A stretch of 64,000 nucleotides of DNA, from NCBI GenBank assembly GCA_002472405.1, contig DKRV01000043.1, positions 1-64,000 of the forward strand. Reading direction: 5' to 3'. The translations under genes and the position numbers were made by a program. Source of the DNA: Clostridiales bacterium UBA7273. GTDB lineage: Bacteria; Bacillota; Clostridia; Oscillospirales; Oscillospiraceae. The notes under the pieces were generated by a model. That model ran no database searches and was not told where the DNA came from. It saw only the letters and a program-made list of their open reading frames with translations. This document shows, in pieces, positions 7,646 to 16,111 of this stretch; the first letter of the stretch is position 1, and each line of letters opens with the position of its first letter.

Positions 7646-9145
7646 TTAAAAAGACATGTTTTCGGCGAATGCCGCGGCAAAATCCGCGCGTCCGGACAGC
7701 TCTATATAGCTGCAATCATGCGCGAGCTGCCGCACCGCGCCGCGCTTTTCCGGTGCAAGCGCCATCATTGCCGCCCCGGCAAGGGCCGTGTTGCCGATGC
7801 TGTGCAGCTTGTCCTTCTCAATGCGCGGCAGCATGCCGATCTTCATCGCGCTTTCCGTATCGACATAGCTTCCGAAGCCGCCTGCAAGATACAGACCGTC
7901 AATATCGGAGCTTTTCATGCCCTTTGTGGCAAGCAGAACGTCGATCCCTGCTGCGACAGCTGCCTTTGCAAGCTGAAGATTGCGCACGTCCTGTGCGGTG
8001 AGATAAACCTCGCGCGTCAAGTGAAAAATGCCGTTGCCGTTTTCGTCGCGCGTGAGATATCTGCGCATTTTTTCTGGAGCTTCCTCAGGCGAAAGAAGTC
8101 TGCCGCCCTCGTCGATGCAGCCTGTTCCCGTCAGTGCGGCGGCAAGGTCGATAAGCCCTGAGCCGCACAGACCGCAGGCTGCCTTTCCGCCTATGACGTC
8201 GTACAAAAATCCGCCGTCGCAGCGAACATGGCTCACGGCTCCGTCAACCGCCGCCATTCCGCAGCTTATTCCGGCTCCCTCAAACGCAGGTCCCGAAGCG
8301 ACGGCGCAGCATGCAAAGCCTTCGCTTCCGCCGAGCGCCATCTCACCGTTCGTGCCGATATCGAGAAACAGACTGCGCCCCGGATTTTTATATAGCCCGG
8401 ATGAGAGCAGCCCGGCGGTGATATCGCCGCCGACATAGCCTGCAACGCAGGGCGCATAGTGCAGGGGCGCGCCGAGGAGCGAGTCGCTGCGATCATCCTC
8501 AAAAAGTGTTTCGGGTTTGAACGGAGCGCGCGCTATGCCCTCGACCGGGAGAGATGCGAATATGTGCTGCATAACGGTGTTGCCGGCAAGGACGGTGTGC
8601 CGAAGCTCCGACTTTTTTCTTCCGCAGTCCTCGAGAGCGCGGTTTATCATATCTTCGACCTGCGCGCGGATGATGCGCGAAAGCTCATTCAGCCCGTTGG
8701 GGGCCTCCATAGTATATTGAATGCGGCTTATCACATCGCCGCCGTAGGCCGCCTGGGCGTTCCATGCGCTGAGAGTCCTTTCCTCGCGTCCGTCTGCAAG
8801 CTCGTAAATCCGCACGGCCACCGTCGTTGTGCCGAGATCGACCGCAGCGGCAAGTCCGCTCATTTTCCCGGCGCAGGAGACTATCTCCGGCGTCTGCGTG
8901 AGTATTCTGCCGCCGGATTTTTCGGGCAGCACGATCACATCTCCGTCATTTGGGACAACACGGCAGGCAAGGCGTGAAACAGAGTTTACGCCGACGCGGC
9001 ATTTGCCGCATTTGCCTCGGCCACCGCATGCGGCAGGCAGGGTAAAGCCCGATCTGCGCAAAGCGCTCAGCAGCGTTTCGCCGTCTTCGGTTTTAATGTC
9101 ACAACTTTTGCCGCCCAGCAGCACCCGAACGCTTGACACGGACAT
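7646..9145 (-). CDS. Corrinoid reductive activator (2Fe-2S ferredoxin + DUF4445 ASKHA)
   Basis: About 499 residues. The N-terminus is a 2Fe-2S ferredoxin domain with CGGRGKCGKC (about residues 40–48) and a fourth cysteine near 60. The remainder is the DUF4445/RACE ATPase of the ASKHA superfamily (AAVDLGTTTVAVRIYEL, LFLDIGTNGE). Known relatives use ATP to drive electron transfer that returns inactive Co(II) corrinoid to Co(I). An ATG at 9145 and a GTG at 9148 both follow AAGGGG closely, so the start is uncertain by one codon. It lies between the homocysteine methyltransferase and the divergent corrinoid-protein gene, which supports this role. Confidence 0.92.
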   Translation of the reverse strand: MSVSSVRVLLGGKSCDIKTEDGETLLSALRRSGFTLPAACGGRGKCGKCRVGVNSVSRLACRVVPNDGDVIVLPEKSGGRILTQTPEIVSCAGKMSGLAAAVDLGTTTVAVRIYELADGREERTLSAWNAQAAYGGDVISRIQYTMEAPNGLNELSRIIRAQVEDMINRALEDCGRKKSELRHTVLAGNTVMQHIFASLPVEGIARAPFKPETLFEDDRSDSLLGAPLHYAPCVAGYVGGDITAGLLSSGLYKNPGRSLFLDIGTNGEMALGGSEGFACCAVASGPAFEGAGISCGMAAVDGAVSHVRCDGGFLYDVIGGKAACGLCGSGLIDLAAALTGTGCIDEGGRLLSPEEAPEKMRRYLTRDENGNGIFHLTREVYLTAQDVRNLQLAKAAVAAGIDVLLATKGMKSSDIDGLYLAGGFGSYVDTESAMKIGMLPRIEKDKLHSIGNTALAGAAMMALAPEKRGAVRQLAHDCSYIELSGRADFAAAFAENMSF

Positions 9146-9210
9146 CACCCCTTAATATAATATATCATATTACATACAAAGCTTGTGCTTTGTCAAGAGG
9201 CTGAGATCTT

Positions 9211-9747
9211 ATGACGGATATTCTTACTCTTGCACGGGAAAACGGCTTTTCGCATATCGGCTTTGCTAACATGGCGGCGCTCACGCCGTTGGAGGAAGTG
9301 CGCAAAATGTGCTCTGCCGACCGCTGCGGAAAATGGAACGCGAACTGGTCGTGTCCGCCGGCCTGCGGCAGCATAGAGTATGCAAAGCGCCGCATAGCGC
9401 AGTATAATAAGTGCCTTATTGTGCAGACAACGGGCGAGCTTGCCGACGAGTTTGACTACGAAGGCATGCAAAGCACCGCCAAAGCGCACAAGCGCGCATT
9501 TTTGAATTTTGTCAGGCAGGCGAGGATGCTGCATCCCGATTGCCTTCCGCTCACGGCAGGATCGTGCACGATATGCAAGAAGTGTACGTATCCGAACAAG
9601 CCGTGCAGATATCCGGCAAAGCGCCTGTCATCAATGGAAGCCTTCGGCCTGTTTGTAAGCAATGTATGCTCCCGTTCGGGACTTGGATACAACTACGGAG
9701 CGCGCACGATGACTTACACCTCGTGCCTTCTGTATTCTGAGGAGTGA
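9211..9747 (+). CDS. DUF2284 metal-binding protein
   Basis: A 178-residue cytoplasmic protein of the DUF2284 family. It is cysteine-rich: NWSCPPACGS near residue 48 and a cluster CTICKKCTYPNKPCRYP around 118–135, patterns expected for iron–sulfur or other metal binding. DUF2284 genes often occur beside corrinoid methyltransferases in anaerobes, as here. The downstream gene starts five bases after its stop, so the two are co-transcribed. The precise function is unknown. Confidence 0.85.
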   Translation: MTDILTLARENGFSHIGFANMAALTPLEEVRKMCSADRCGKWNANWSCPPACGSIEYAKRRIAQYNKCLIVQTTGELADEFDYEGMQSTAKAHKRAFLNFVRQARMLHPDCLPLTAGSCTICKKCTYPNKPCRYPAKRLSSMEAFGLFVSNVCSRSGLGYNYGARTMTYTSCLLYSEE

Positions 9748-9752
9748 ATGTT

Positions 9753-11501
9753 ATGCAGACTGCAAAAGAGATCTTTCTTGAAATGCTCAAGCCCGACGCT
9801 CAGCCCGAGCGTCAGCTGAAACAATATGAGGCGCTGCATATGTGCCTGTATGACCCCATAAACGCATATCTGCGCGGCAACCGCAAGCGCGGAACCGTCA
9901 GCGTTGACCGCTGGGGAACGACAATAAGCTTTCCGGAGGATGCGCCGGGCGCAATGCCGCTTAACCACGGCAATATGGCAGTGTGCCGGGATATAACGCG
10001 CTGGCGTGAAACGGTGCACGCACCGGATATCGAGAGCGCCTGCACGGAAGGCTGGGATGAGTGCCGCAGAAAAGCGCGCGCGGCAGCCGGGAACGAGCAG
10101 CTCGTCGCCGGATTTATGGGCACGGGCATATTCGAGCAGTGCCATTTCCTCATGGGCTTTGAGCCGACGCTCACCAACCTCTATGAGCATCCGGACGAGA
10201 TGCACGAGCTTATCGAATATATAACCGAGTACCGCCTGCGCTATGTAAAAATGTTCATCGACAATTTGCAGCCGGATGTTATCTTCTCACACGACGACTG
10301 GGGCACGAAGGATGCGCTGTTTATGAAGCCGGATATGTGGCGCGAATTCTTCAAGGAGCCTTACCGCCGCTTTTACGGCTATATCCGCTCGCGCGGCTGC
10401 ATTGCCGTGCACCATGCCGACTCGTATCTTGTGCCGATAGTTGACGATATGGCCGAGATCGGCATTCAGGTATGGCAGGGCACGCTTCCGGAGAATGATA
10501 TTCCGGCCCTGCAGCGCCACCTTAACGGCAAGCTCGTTCTCATGGGCGGCATGGGAGCCGCGATCGACCGGCAGGATATAAGCGGCGAGGCTATACTCAC
10601 TTACGCAAGAAAAACGCTGAGCACCTGCTGCCCGGGCGGACATTTTATTCCGTCGATAACCTACGGTGTTCCGGGCACAGTGTTCGGCCATGTCGATCAA
10701 TATATCGATCAGGCGATTGACGAATACAACGCAAAGCTTCACGCGCCGTCGTTCAATCTGCCGCCGGTACCGCGCCGTGTGCTCGGCGATAAGGCTGCGA
10801 GCGCCATCGAAGAGGCAAAGCCCGTGTCCGAGGAAGAGCCGGGCGATGACCTGCTTGACCGCATAAGCGCAGCGCTGTGCCGCGGCCAGCAGAAGAAGCT
10901 GCTTGCCCTGTGCAGTCAGGCACTCGACGAGGGCTTTGCCGCGCAGGAGATCCTCTCCGACGGCCTTGTTAAGGGCATGAACAAGCTCGGCGACGATTTT
11001 TCGGCAAACCGCGTTTTCGTTCCGGAGATGCTGATCGCAGCACGCTGCATGTCGGCAGCAACAGAGCTTTTAAAGCCTCACATGGTCGGTGAAGGCGGCG
11101 AGAGCGCGACAGTCGGAAGCGCCGTTATCGGAACCGTGCGCGGAGATATGCACGATATCGGCAAAAACCTTGTCAAGATCATGATGGAGGGCAGCGGTAT
11201 TGAGGTTTATGACCTCGGAACCGACGTATCCGCCGAGCAGTTTATCGAGACCGCCGTTGAGCACGACTGCGGCATTATAGCCTGCTCGTCGCTGCTGACT
11301 ACAACGATGAATGAGATGCGCCGCGTTGTTTCGCTTGCGCAGGAAAAAGGCATACGCCAAAAGGTGAGAATACTCATCGGCGGCGCGCCGATAAGCCAGA
11401 GCTTCTGCGACGAGATCGGCGCAGATGTTTACACGGAGGACGCCGGCGCTGCTGCGCGCGCCGCAGTGGAGATACTCAGAGCATGTCCAACAGGCAAGTA
11501 A
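9753..11501 (+). CDS. URO-D-type methyltransferase fused to corrinoid-binding protein
   Basis: A 582-residue fusion. Residues ~1–345 are a uroporphyrinogen-decarboxylase-like (MtaA/CmuA-type) barrel. Residues ~360–450 form the helical cap and ~455–580 the B12-binding Rossmann domain, with the cobalt-ligand motif GDMHDIGKN (histidine near 467), then CSSLLTTT and IGGAPIS. In known systems the methyltransferase and corrinoid protein are usually separate polypeptides. The barrel has HH and CC candidates for zinc binding (AVHHADS, LSTCCPGGH), but not the classical HxC motif. The start at ATG 9753 is set by GAGGAG eight bases upstream. With its neighbours it probably demethylates a methylated substrate; which one is unknown. 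Confidence 0.9.
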   Translation: MQTAKEIFLEMLKPDAQPERQLKQYEALHMCLYDPINAYLRGNRKRGTVSVDRWGTTISFPEDAPGAMPLNHGNMAVCRDITRWRETVHAPDIESACTEGWDECRRKARAAAGNEQLVAGFMGTGIFEQCHFLMGFEPTLTNLYEHPDEMHELIEYITEYRLRYVKMFIDNLQPDVIFSHDDWGTKDALFMKPDMWREFFKEPYRRFYGYIRSRGCIAVHHADSYLVPIVDDMAEIGIQVWQGTLPENDIPALQRHLNGKLVLMGGMGAAIDRQDISGEAILTYARKTLSTCCPGGHFIPSITYGVPGTVFGHVDQYIDQAIDEYNAKLHAPSFNLPPVPRRVLGDKAASAIEEAKPVSEEEPGDDLLDRISAALCRGQQKKLLALCSQALDEGFAAQEILSDGLVKGMNKLGDDFSANRVFVPEMLIAARCMSAATELLKPHMVGEGGESATVGSAVIGTVRGDMHDIGKNLVKIMMEGSGIEVYDLGTDVSAEQFIETAVEHDCGIIACSSLLTTTMNEMRRVVSLAQEKGIRQKVRILIGGAPISQSFCDEIGADVYTEDAGAAARAAVEILRACPTGK

Positions 11502-12112
11502 GAGACGAAAACAAAATGCGCGTCGTGAAGATTGCGCAGGATCTGTTCATCGACGAAGGGGTGGCCGTAACGAGCGTTAACCGCATCGCCAAGGAGGCCG
11601 GCCTTACCCCAATGTCGGTCTACCGATATTTTGGAACAAAGGACGGCCTTGTTATCGCCGCGTGGCGCGATGCTCTTGCGCAGTTTTATGAAAAATTCAT
11701 GGAGCGCTACGCCCGGCGGAGCGAAAACCTGCAAACTGGTTTTGAAAAATACGTTGCCTGCATGGAGGAATACACCAACGCCTACACGGAGTTTCCCAAG
11801 TGGTACGCCTACACGCGCGAGATGCTCAGCTACGCGATGGAAGAAAACATCGAGACCGAGCTGAACATAAACGACGTGTTCTGGCAGTTTACCGACAGGG
11901 AGATACCCATCCCGGCGCTTATCGCCCTGCGCGAGGGGATCGCCGACGGCTCGCTCAGGCCGGATATTGATATCCACATGATCTATCAGATACTTGTCAA
12001 CGCTTACACGGGAACAAACATCTATGATGGTACAAAATACGCCATCGACCCTGTTGAAACTCTGCGAACCTCGTCTGCAATTATAGCTAATTACATAAAA
12101 AACGACACTTGA
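11483..12112 (+). CDS. TetR/AcrR family regulator of the methyl-transfer cluster
   Basis: A 209-residue regulator. The N-terminal helix-turn-helix is clear (AKEAGLTPMSVYRYFGTKDGL, about residues 37–57, shown here as its core). The C-terminal ligand domain is divergent, as usual for the family. It overlaps the end of the corrinoid fusion gene by 19 bases, which ties it to the methyl-transfer operon and suggests it senses the substrate of that pathway (inference). Confidence 0.9.
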   Translation: MSNRQVRDENKMRVVKIAQDLFIDEGVAVTSVNRIAKEAGLTPMSVYRYFGTKDGLVIAAWRDALAQFYEKFMERYARRSENLQTGFEKYVACMEEYTNAYTEFPKWYAYTREMLSYAMEENIETELNINDVFWQFTDREIPIPALIALREGIADGSLRPDIDIHMIYQILVNAYTGTNIYDGTKYAIDPVETLRTSSAIIANYIKNDT

Positions 12113-12176
12113 GTTTATGCAATTTATACGGAATTTTAAATATGACTAAATATTTCGCGAGTTAAGTAACAAAAGA

Positions 12177-12246
12177 TGCGGAAATGCTTTGAGGATTTGA
12201 TAAAATTCAGACAAATAGAACAAAGCGTTTCCGCACAAATTTTTTT
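12177..12246 (+). terminator. Terminator after the TetR gene
   Basis: A 15-bp stem, TGCGGAAATGCTTTG with CAAAGCGTTTCCGCA (one T·G pair), carries a long A+T-rich loop and ends in a run of seven Ts (12240–12246). Confidence 0.7.
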
Positions 12247-12317
12247 GGGCACGTATGTTAGTACCTATAACATTACTGCCCGTGGGAGAAAAATATTTGA
12301 TGCAGGAGTGATATAAA

Positions 12318-12983
12318 ATGAAGCACAGCATAAGCGAGTGCATTCCATGCTGGAGCCTGCTTGCCGAAAAGCACAGGCGCAGGCTTCAAGACAACGCGAT
12401 CTTCCGCAGCTATAAAAGGAGAGAGCACGTTGTTTTCAAAACGGTGAAAAAAGACGGCATCGTGTTTGTCCTTGAAGGGGGCCTCAGAGTTTACCTCGCC
12501 TCGGATTCCGGCCGCGAGGTAACTCTGTTCCACCTGAAAAAGGGCGATGCCTTCAGCATAATGACGGTCGATAATGCCCTTGAAACGGACGTGATACCGT
12601 GCCTCCAGTCGGATGGCGAAACTACTCTAGCGTATTTGCAGCGGCCTGATATGGCGGTCGTCGCGCGTGACGAGTGGCAGATGGCGCTTTTTATTTACGA
12701 AACCTGTGCAAAGAGCGCTCAGGCCATACTTAACAATATTTCTTACTTCGTGTTTAACGATCTGAGGCACTGCATAGCGCGCGAGCTGCTTGAAAAAAGC
12801 CGCGAGCTGAAAACAAATTCGGTTTTTGTGACTCATGAGGAGATCGCAAACAGCCTGGGTACGACACGTGTGGTCATAAGCCGCGAGCTTGATAAGCTGC
12901 GTAACCTCGGCATTATCGGAACCGGACGCGGAAGGATAAATATTCTCGACGGCGCGGCGCTTGAAAAAATAGCAGGTCTGTAA
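12318..12983 (+). CDS. Crp/Fnr family transcriptional regulator
   Basis: 221 residues: an N-terminal cyclic-nucleotide-binding-like beta barrel (about 20–130) and a C-terminal winged helix (about 150–215) with THEEIANSLGTTRVVISREL as the recognition unit. It has two N-terminal cysteines (C9 or so in ECIPCW) that recall Fnr-type iron–sulfur sensing, but the usual four-cysteine set is not evident. AGGAGT lies upstream of ATG 12318. It precedes a ferredoxin and oleate hydratase; a palindrome ahead of the latter is a candidate target. Confidence 0.9.
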   Translation: MKHSISECIPCWSLLAEKHRRRLQDNAIFRSYKRREHVVFKTVKKDGIVFVLEGGLRVYLASDSGREVTLFHLKKGDAFSIMTVDNALETDVIPCLQSDGETTLAYLQRPDMAVVARDEWQMALFIYETCAKSAQAILNNISYFVFNDLRHCIARELLEKSRELKTNSVFVTHEEIANSLGTTRVVISRELDKLRNLGIIGTGRGRINILDGAALEKIAGL

Positions 12984-13014
12984 AATAGTCTCTCGCACCT
13001 TATTCCCCTCTTAC

Positions 13015-13051
13015 ACACCGGCGGCAGAGGGAGCTGCCGCCGGTGTGGTTT
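13015..13051 (+). terminator. Terminator after the Crp/Fnr gene
   Basis: A perfect 13-bp stem ACACCGGCGGCAG (13015–13027) pairs with 13034–13046, followed by GGTTTT. It ends 20 bases before the ferredoxin start. Confidence 0.8.
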
Positions 13052-13071
13052 TAAATCGAAAGGTCAACACT

Positions 13072-13245
13072 GTGGATACATACTTTATCAGCGAAAAATG
13101 CGTCGGCTGCGGCGGCTGCCACTCAAGGTGCCCCGTCGGCTGCATCGACGCTACGAAAAAGCCTCTGATTATTGACAACAACAGATGCATCGGCTGCGGA
13201 GCGTGCTACCTTGCATGCCCGATAAGAGCCGTTATAAAACGCTGA
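13072..13245 (+). CDS. Small 2[4Fe-4S] ferredoxin
   Basis: A 57-residue cytoplasmic electron carrier with two complete cluster motifs: CVGCGGCHSRCP and CIGCGACYLACP, each with C-x2-C-x2-C-x3-CP spacing. The GTG at 13072 is chosen because GAAAGG lies eight bases upstream; an upstream in-frame GTG at 13045 falls inside the preceding terminator stem. It sits between the Crp/Fnr gene and oleate hydratase, with no further sign of its redox partner. Confidence 0.92.
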   Translation: MDTYFISEKCVGCGGCHSRCPVGCIDATKKPLIIDNNRCIGCGACYLACPIRAVIKR

Positions 13246-13256
13246 GATTCCAAACG

Positions 13257-13285
13257 TGCTTTACTGCACCATGTGCAGACATAAT
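13257..13285 (+). promoter_or_regulatory. Candidate activator site and promoter ahead of oleate hydratase
   Basis: A perfect palindrome CTGCAC-CAT-GTGCAG (13264–13278) lies just before a possible -10 CATAAT (13280–13285). The matching -35 position (TGCTTT, 13257–13262) is poor. The nearby Crp/Fnr-type regulator is the obvious candidate to bind it; this is inference from position and symmetry. Confidence 0.4.
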
Positions 13286-13308
13286 AAAAATTTTTAGGAG
13301 GAATCATA

Positions 13309-15084
13309 ATGTATTACAGCAGCGGTAACTACGAGGCATTTGCCACACCGAAAAAGCCGGAAGGCATCGACAAGAAATCGGCCTACATAGTAGGCACCGG
13401 CCTTGCGGGTCTGGCCGCAGCCTGCTTCCTTATCCGTGACGCACAGATGCCAGGCGACCACATCACGCTTTTCGAGCACCTGCCCCTCGCCGGCGGCTCC
13501 TGCGACGGCATCTACGATGCGACCAAGGGCTTCATCATGCGCGGCGGACGCGAGATGGATAACCACTTTGAATGCATGTGGGATCTGTTCAAGTCCATCC
13601 CCTCTATCGTAAATCCCGGCGAGACCGTTTTCTCCGAGTACTATCATCTGAATAAGGAAGACCCGAACTTCTCCCTGTGCCGCGTCACCGAAAAGCAGGG
13701 CCAGGACGCGCACACCGACAGAAAGTACGGTCTGACTCCCGGCGCCGCCACCCAGCTGTTGAAGCTGTTCATGTCCACTAACAAGTCTCTTGAGGACAAG
13801 AAGATCGACGATATATTCGACGATGAGTTTTATGCAACGAACTTCTGGACCTACTGGCAGACCATGTTCGCGTTTGAAAAATGGCATTCCGCACTTGAGA
13901 TGAAGCTGTATCTGCAGCGCTACATCCACCACATCGACGGTCTGCCCGATCTGAGCGCACTGCGCTTCACTCGCTATAATCAGTATGAATCCATGATCCT
14001 GCCCATGTGCAAGTACATCACCGATCACGGCGGCAAGATCCTTTATGACACGACCGTTACCAATATCGTCTGCGACTGCACCCCCGAGAAGAAGGTCGCA
14101 AAGAAGATCGAGTACACTCAGGGCGGCGTAGAGAAGGTCATCGACCTGACCGAGGATGATCTTGTCATCTGCACCAACGGCTGCCAGGGCGACGCATCGG
14201 CATACGGCGATAACACCCACGCACCAGTTGTCACCGTCAAGAACGGCGAAGGCCCCTCTATCGAGATGTGGAAGAAGATCGCGGCTCAGGACCCGGCATT
14301 CGGCCGTCCCGAGAAGTTCTTCGCTGGCATCAAGGAGACCTCTTGGGAATCCTGGACCGTCGATACCGCAAACAAGCAGATCCTCGACGCTATCCAGAAG
14401 ATATGCAAGCGCGATCCTCTGTCCGGTAAGGTAGTCACCGGCGGCATCGTCACCTGCCGCGATTCAAGCTGGCTCGTAAGCTGGACCATCAACCGTCAGG
14501 GTCAGTTCCAGGAGCAGCCGGAAGATCATTGCCTGATCTGGGTCTACGGCCTCAACTGCTGGGATGATGAAGGCGACTTCATCAAAAAGCCCATGTACCA
14601 GTGCACCGGCATAGAGCTTGCGGCCGAGTGGCTGTATCACATCGGCATTCCCGAGGATCAGATCATGGAACTTGCAACCAATGAGTGCAACACCACTCCG
14701 TGCATGATGCCTTATGTAACTACCTTCTTCATGCCCAGAGCAGAGGGCGACCGTCCCAAGGTTGTTCCCGACGGTTCCGTTAACCTCGCGTTCGTCGGCC
14801 AGTTTGCCGATACTCCGCGCGACACCGTTTTCACCACCGAGTATTCGATCCGTACCGGCATGGAAGCGGTCTACACGCTGTGCAATGTTGACCGCGGCGT
14901 TCCCGAGGTCTGGGGCTCTGTGTATGATATCCGTGACCTGCTTTATGCAACGAGCAAGCTGCTCGATGGCAAGAAGCCGGCAGAGTTCCTGCTCCCGACC
15001 ATCATGCCGATCCTCGGCCTGCTCAAGGAGCCTCTGACGAACAACGTTGTCGTCGATCTGCTCAAGAAGTACGATATAGTATAA
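13309..15084 (+). CDS. ohyA: Oleate hydratase
   Basis: A 591-residue FAD-dependent hydratase, formerly annotated as myosin-cross-reactive antigen, which adds water to the cis-9 double bond of oleic or linoleic acid to give 10-hydroxy acids. The N-terminal FAD-binding motif YIVGTGLAGLAAACFL is followed by the family block GGSCDGIYDATKGFIMRGG, given here only as its start and position (about residues 63–81). The length is normal. AGGAGG precedes the ATG. Codon choice is more restricted than in its neighbours, which suggests high expression. In gut bacteria the enzyme detoxifies host unsaturated fatty acids (established for the family). Confidence 0.96.
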   Translation: MYYSSGNYEAFATPKKPEGIDKKSAYIVGTGLAGLAAACFLIRDAQMPGDHITLFEHLPLAGGSCDGIYDATKGFIMRGGREMDNHFECMWDLFKSIPSIVNPGETVFSEYYHLNKEDPNFSLCRVTEKQGQDAHTDRKYGLTPGAATQLLKLFMSTNKSLEDKKIDDIFDDEFYATNFWTYWQTMFAFEKWHSALEMKLYLQRYIHHIDGLPDLSALRFTRYNQYESMILPMCKYITDHGGKILYDTTVTNIVCDCTPEKKVAKKIEYTQGGVEKVIDLTEDDLVICTNGCQGDASAYGDNTHAPVVTVKNGEGPSIEMWKKIAAQDPAFGRPEKFFAGIKETSWESWTVDTANKQILDAIQKICKRDPLSGKVVTGGIVTCRDSSWLVSWTINRQGQFQEQPEDHCLIWVYGLNCWDDEGDFIKKPMYQCTGIELAAEWLYHIGIPEDQIMELATNECNTTPCMMPYVTTFFMPRAEGDRPKVVPDGSVNLAFVGQFADTPRDTVFTTEYSIRTGMEAVYTLCNVDRGVPEVWGSVYDIRDLLYATSKLLDGKKPAEFLLPTIMPILGLLKEPLTNNVVVDLLKKYDIV

Positions 15085-15118
15085 GCAATAGTCAGTGTTG
15101 CCCCCCGATTTACTGTGT

Positions 15119-15199
15119 CCGGCGGATGAACGGTTCATCATCCGCCGGCAGGGGAAACGGAGGTTTAGGGTGCGGCTCTCCCACGCCGCACCCGTTTTT
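15119..15199 (+). terminator. Double hairpin terminator after ohyA
   Basis: Two hairpins in tandem: an 11-bp stem CCGGCGGATGA/TCATCCGCCGG (15119–15148), then GGGTGCGGC/GCCGCACCC (15168–15193) followed by GTTTTTG. The second is a typical intrinsic terminator. Confidence 0.82.
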
Positions 15200-15246
15200 G
15201 ATATTTTTAGTTAAAAGTCAATGTTTTTTCTTTCTTTACAAAGCGC

Positions 15247-15280
15247 AAAAGACAGCTCCCCACTGGGAGCTGTCTTTTTA
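15247..15280. terminator. Bidirectional terminator
   Basis: A 14-bp stem AAAAGACAGCTCCC/GGGAGCTGTCTTTT with T-runs on both strands, between ohyA and the convergent DUF1275 gene. Confidence 0.9.
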
Positions 15281-15284
15281 TGCG

Positions 15285-15974
15285 TTATGCGACTTCCTCT
15301 TGTTTATTCTCGTCCTCGCAGAGGCTTAAGTATCTGTCCTCGCAGACGACCATAGAATAGGCCGCGGCGGCGAGGATGATATTGACCCACGCGCCCTGGA
15401 CGCCCATGAGCTTGACGGCAAAAAAGCCTACCGCAGCGCCGAAGTGGAAAGCAAGCAGCGTGAAGAGATAAAACTTCACCTTTTTGAAATGCACACGGTC
15501 GCCGTCGGTTATATACTGCGCAAAGGCAAGCGATGCCTGCTTTGTGTTGTTGGTGGAAAATATGGTCGAGCTTACAAAGCCCTTAGCGCCGGAAAAGGTA
15601 CTCCACTGCACGCTCATCGCAAAGAATATCGGGTACAGCGCGAGTATGACATTCGCATCGGCCGGAATGAAGCACAGCGCAACACAGGCAAGCGCGTCAA
15701 TAACAGGCGCAGACCGGCGCATATCAACGCCGAAAAAGTGCGGCAAAAGCACTGTCATCATCGTGCCTGCGACATACAGCACGAGCGCGCCCAGATGAAG
15801 CAGCACCGCGACTGCATCGCCGCGCAGTGCATTGAGCGTAAGCTCCAGCAGGTTCATGGTCTGCGCGCTGGCAAGTATTCCGCTGCGGCACAGTATCGCA
15901 TACGCGCCGAAAAATCCGCCGACGGAGGCAAACGTCAGGTGCCTGTACAGATCGGCATTTTCATTTACAAACAA
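15285..15974 (-). CDS. YoaK/DUF1275 family membrane protein
   Basis: A 229-residue integral membrane protein with about six helices and the DUF1275 features GGFFGAYAIL in the first helix and a central FSTNNTKQASLAF. The family is widespread and has no proven substrate; transport is often assumed. It is a single gene, convergent with ohyA and divergent from the MBL hydrolase. The charged C-terminal tail is probably cytoplasmic. Confidence 0.85.
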   Translation of the reverse strand: MFVNENADLYRHLTFASVGGFFGAYAILCRSGILASAQTMNLLELTLNALRGDAVAVLLHLGALVLYVAGTMMTVLLPHFFGVDMRRSAPVIDALACVALCFIPADANVILALYPIFFAMSVQWSTFSGAKGFVSSTIFSTNNTKQASLAFAQYITDGDRVHFKKVKFYLFTLLAFHFGAAVGFFAVKLMGVQGAWVNIILAAAAYSMVVCEDRYLSLCEDENKQEEVA

Positions 15975-16111
15975 TATTATCGCCCGGTTTCAATCAAAAT
16001 TGTTCCAAACGAACAGAAGTAAGTATAGCACAATTAAATATTTCTGCAAGGATTTTTATTGCCCGGAAAATGAACTTATGATAAACTGTATCGGTTAAAT
16101 GAGGTGATACA

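Noticed and set aside
13045..13071. Upstream GTG at 13045 as the start of the ferredoxin
   Set aside because: It lies inside a perfect terminator stem; GTG 13072 has a ribosome binding site at the right distance.
13294..14220. 308-codon frame antisense to ohyA
   Set aside because: The sense gene is an unmistakable oleate hydratase; the antisense frame has no start signal or homology.
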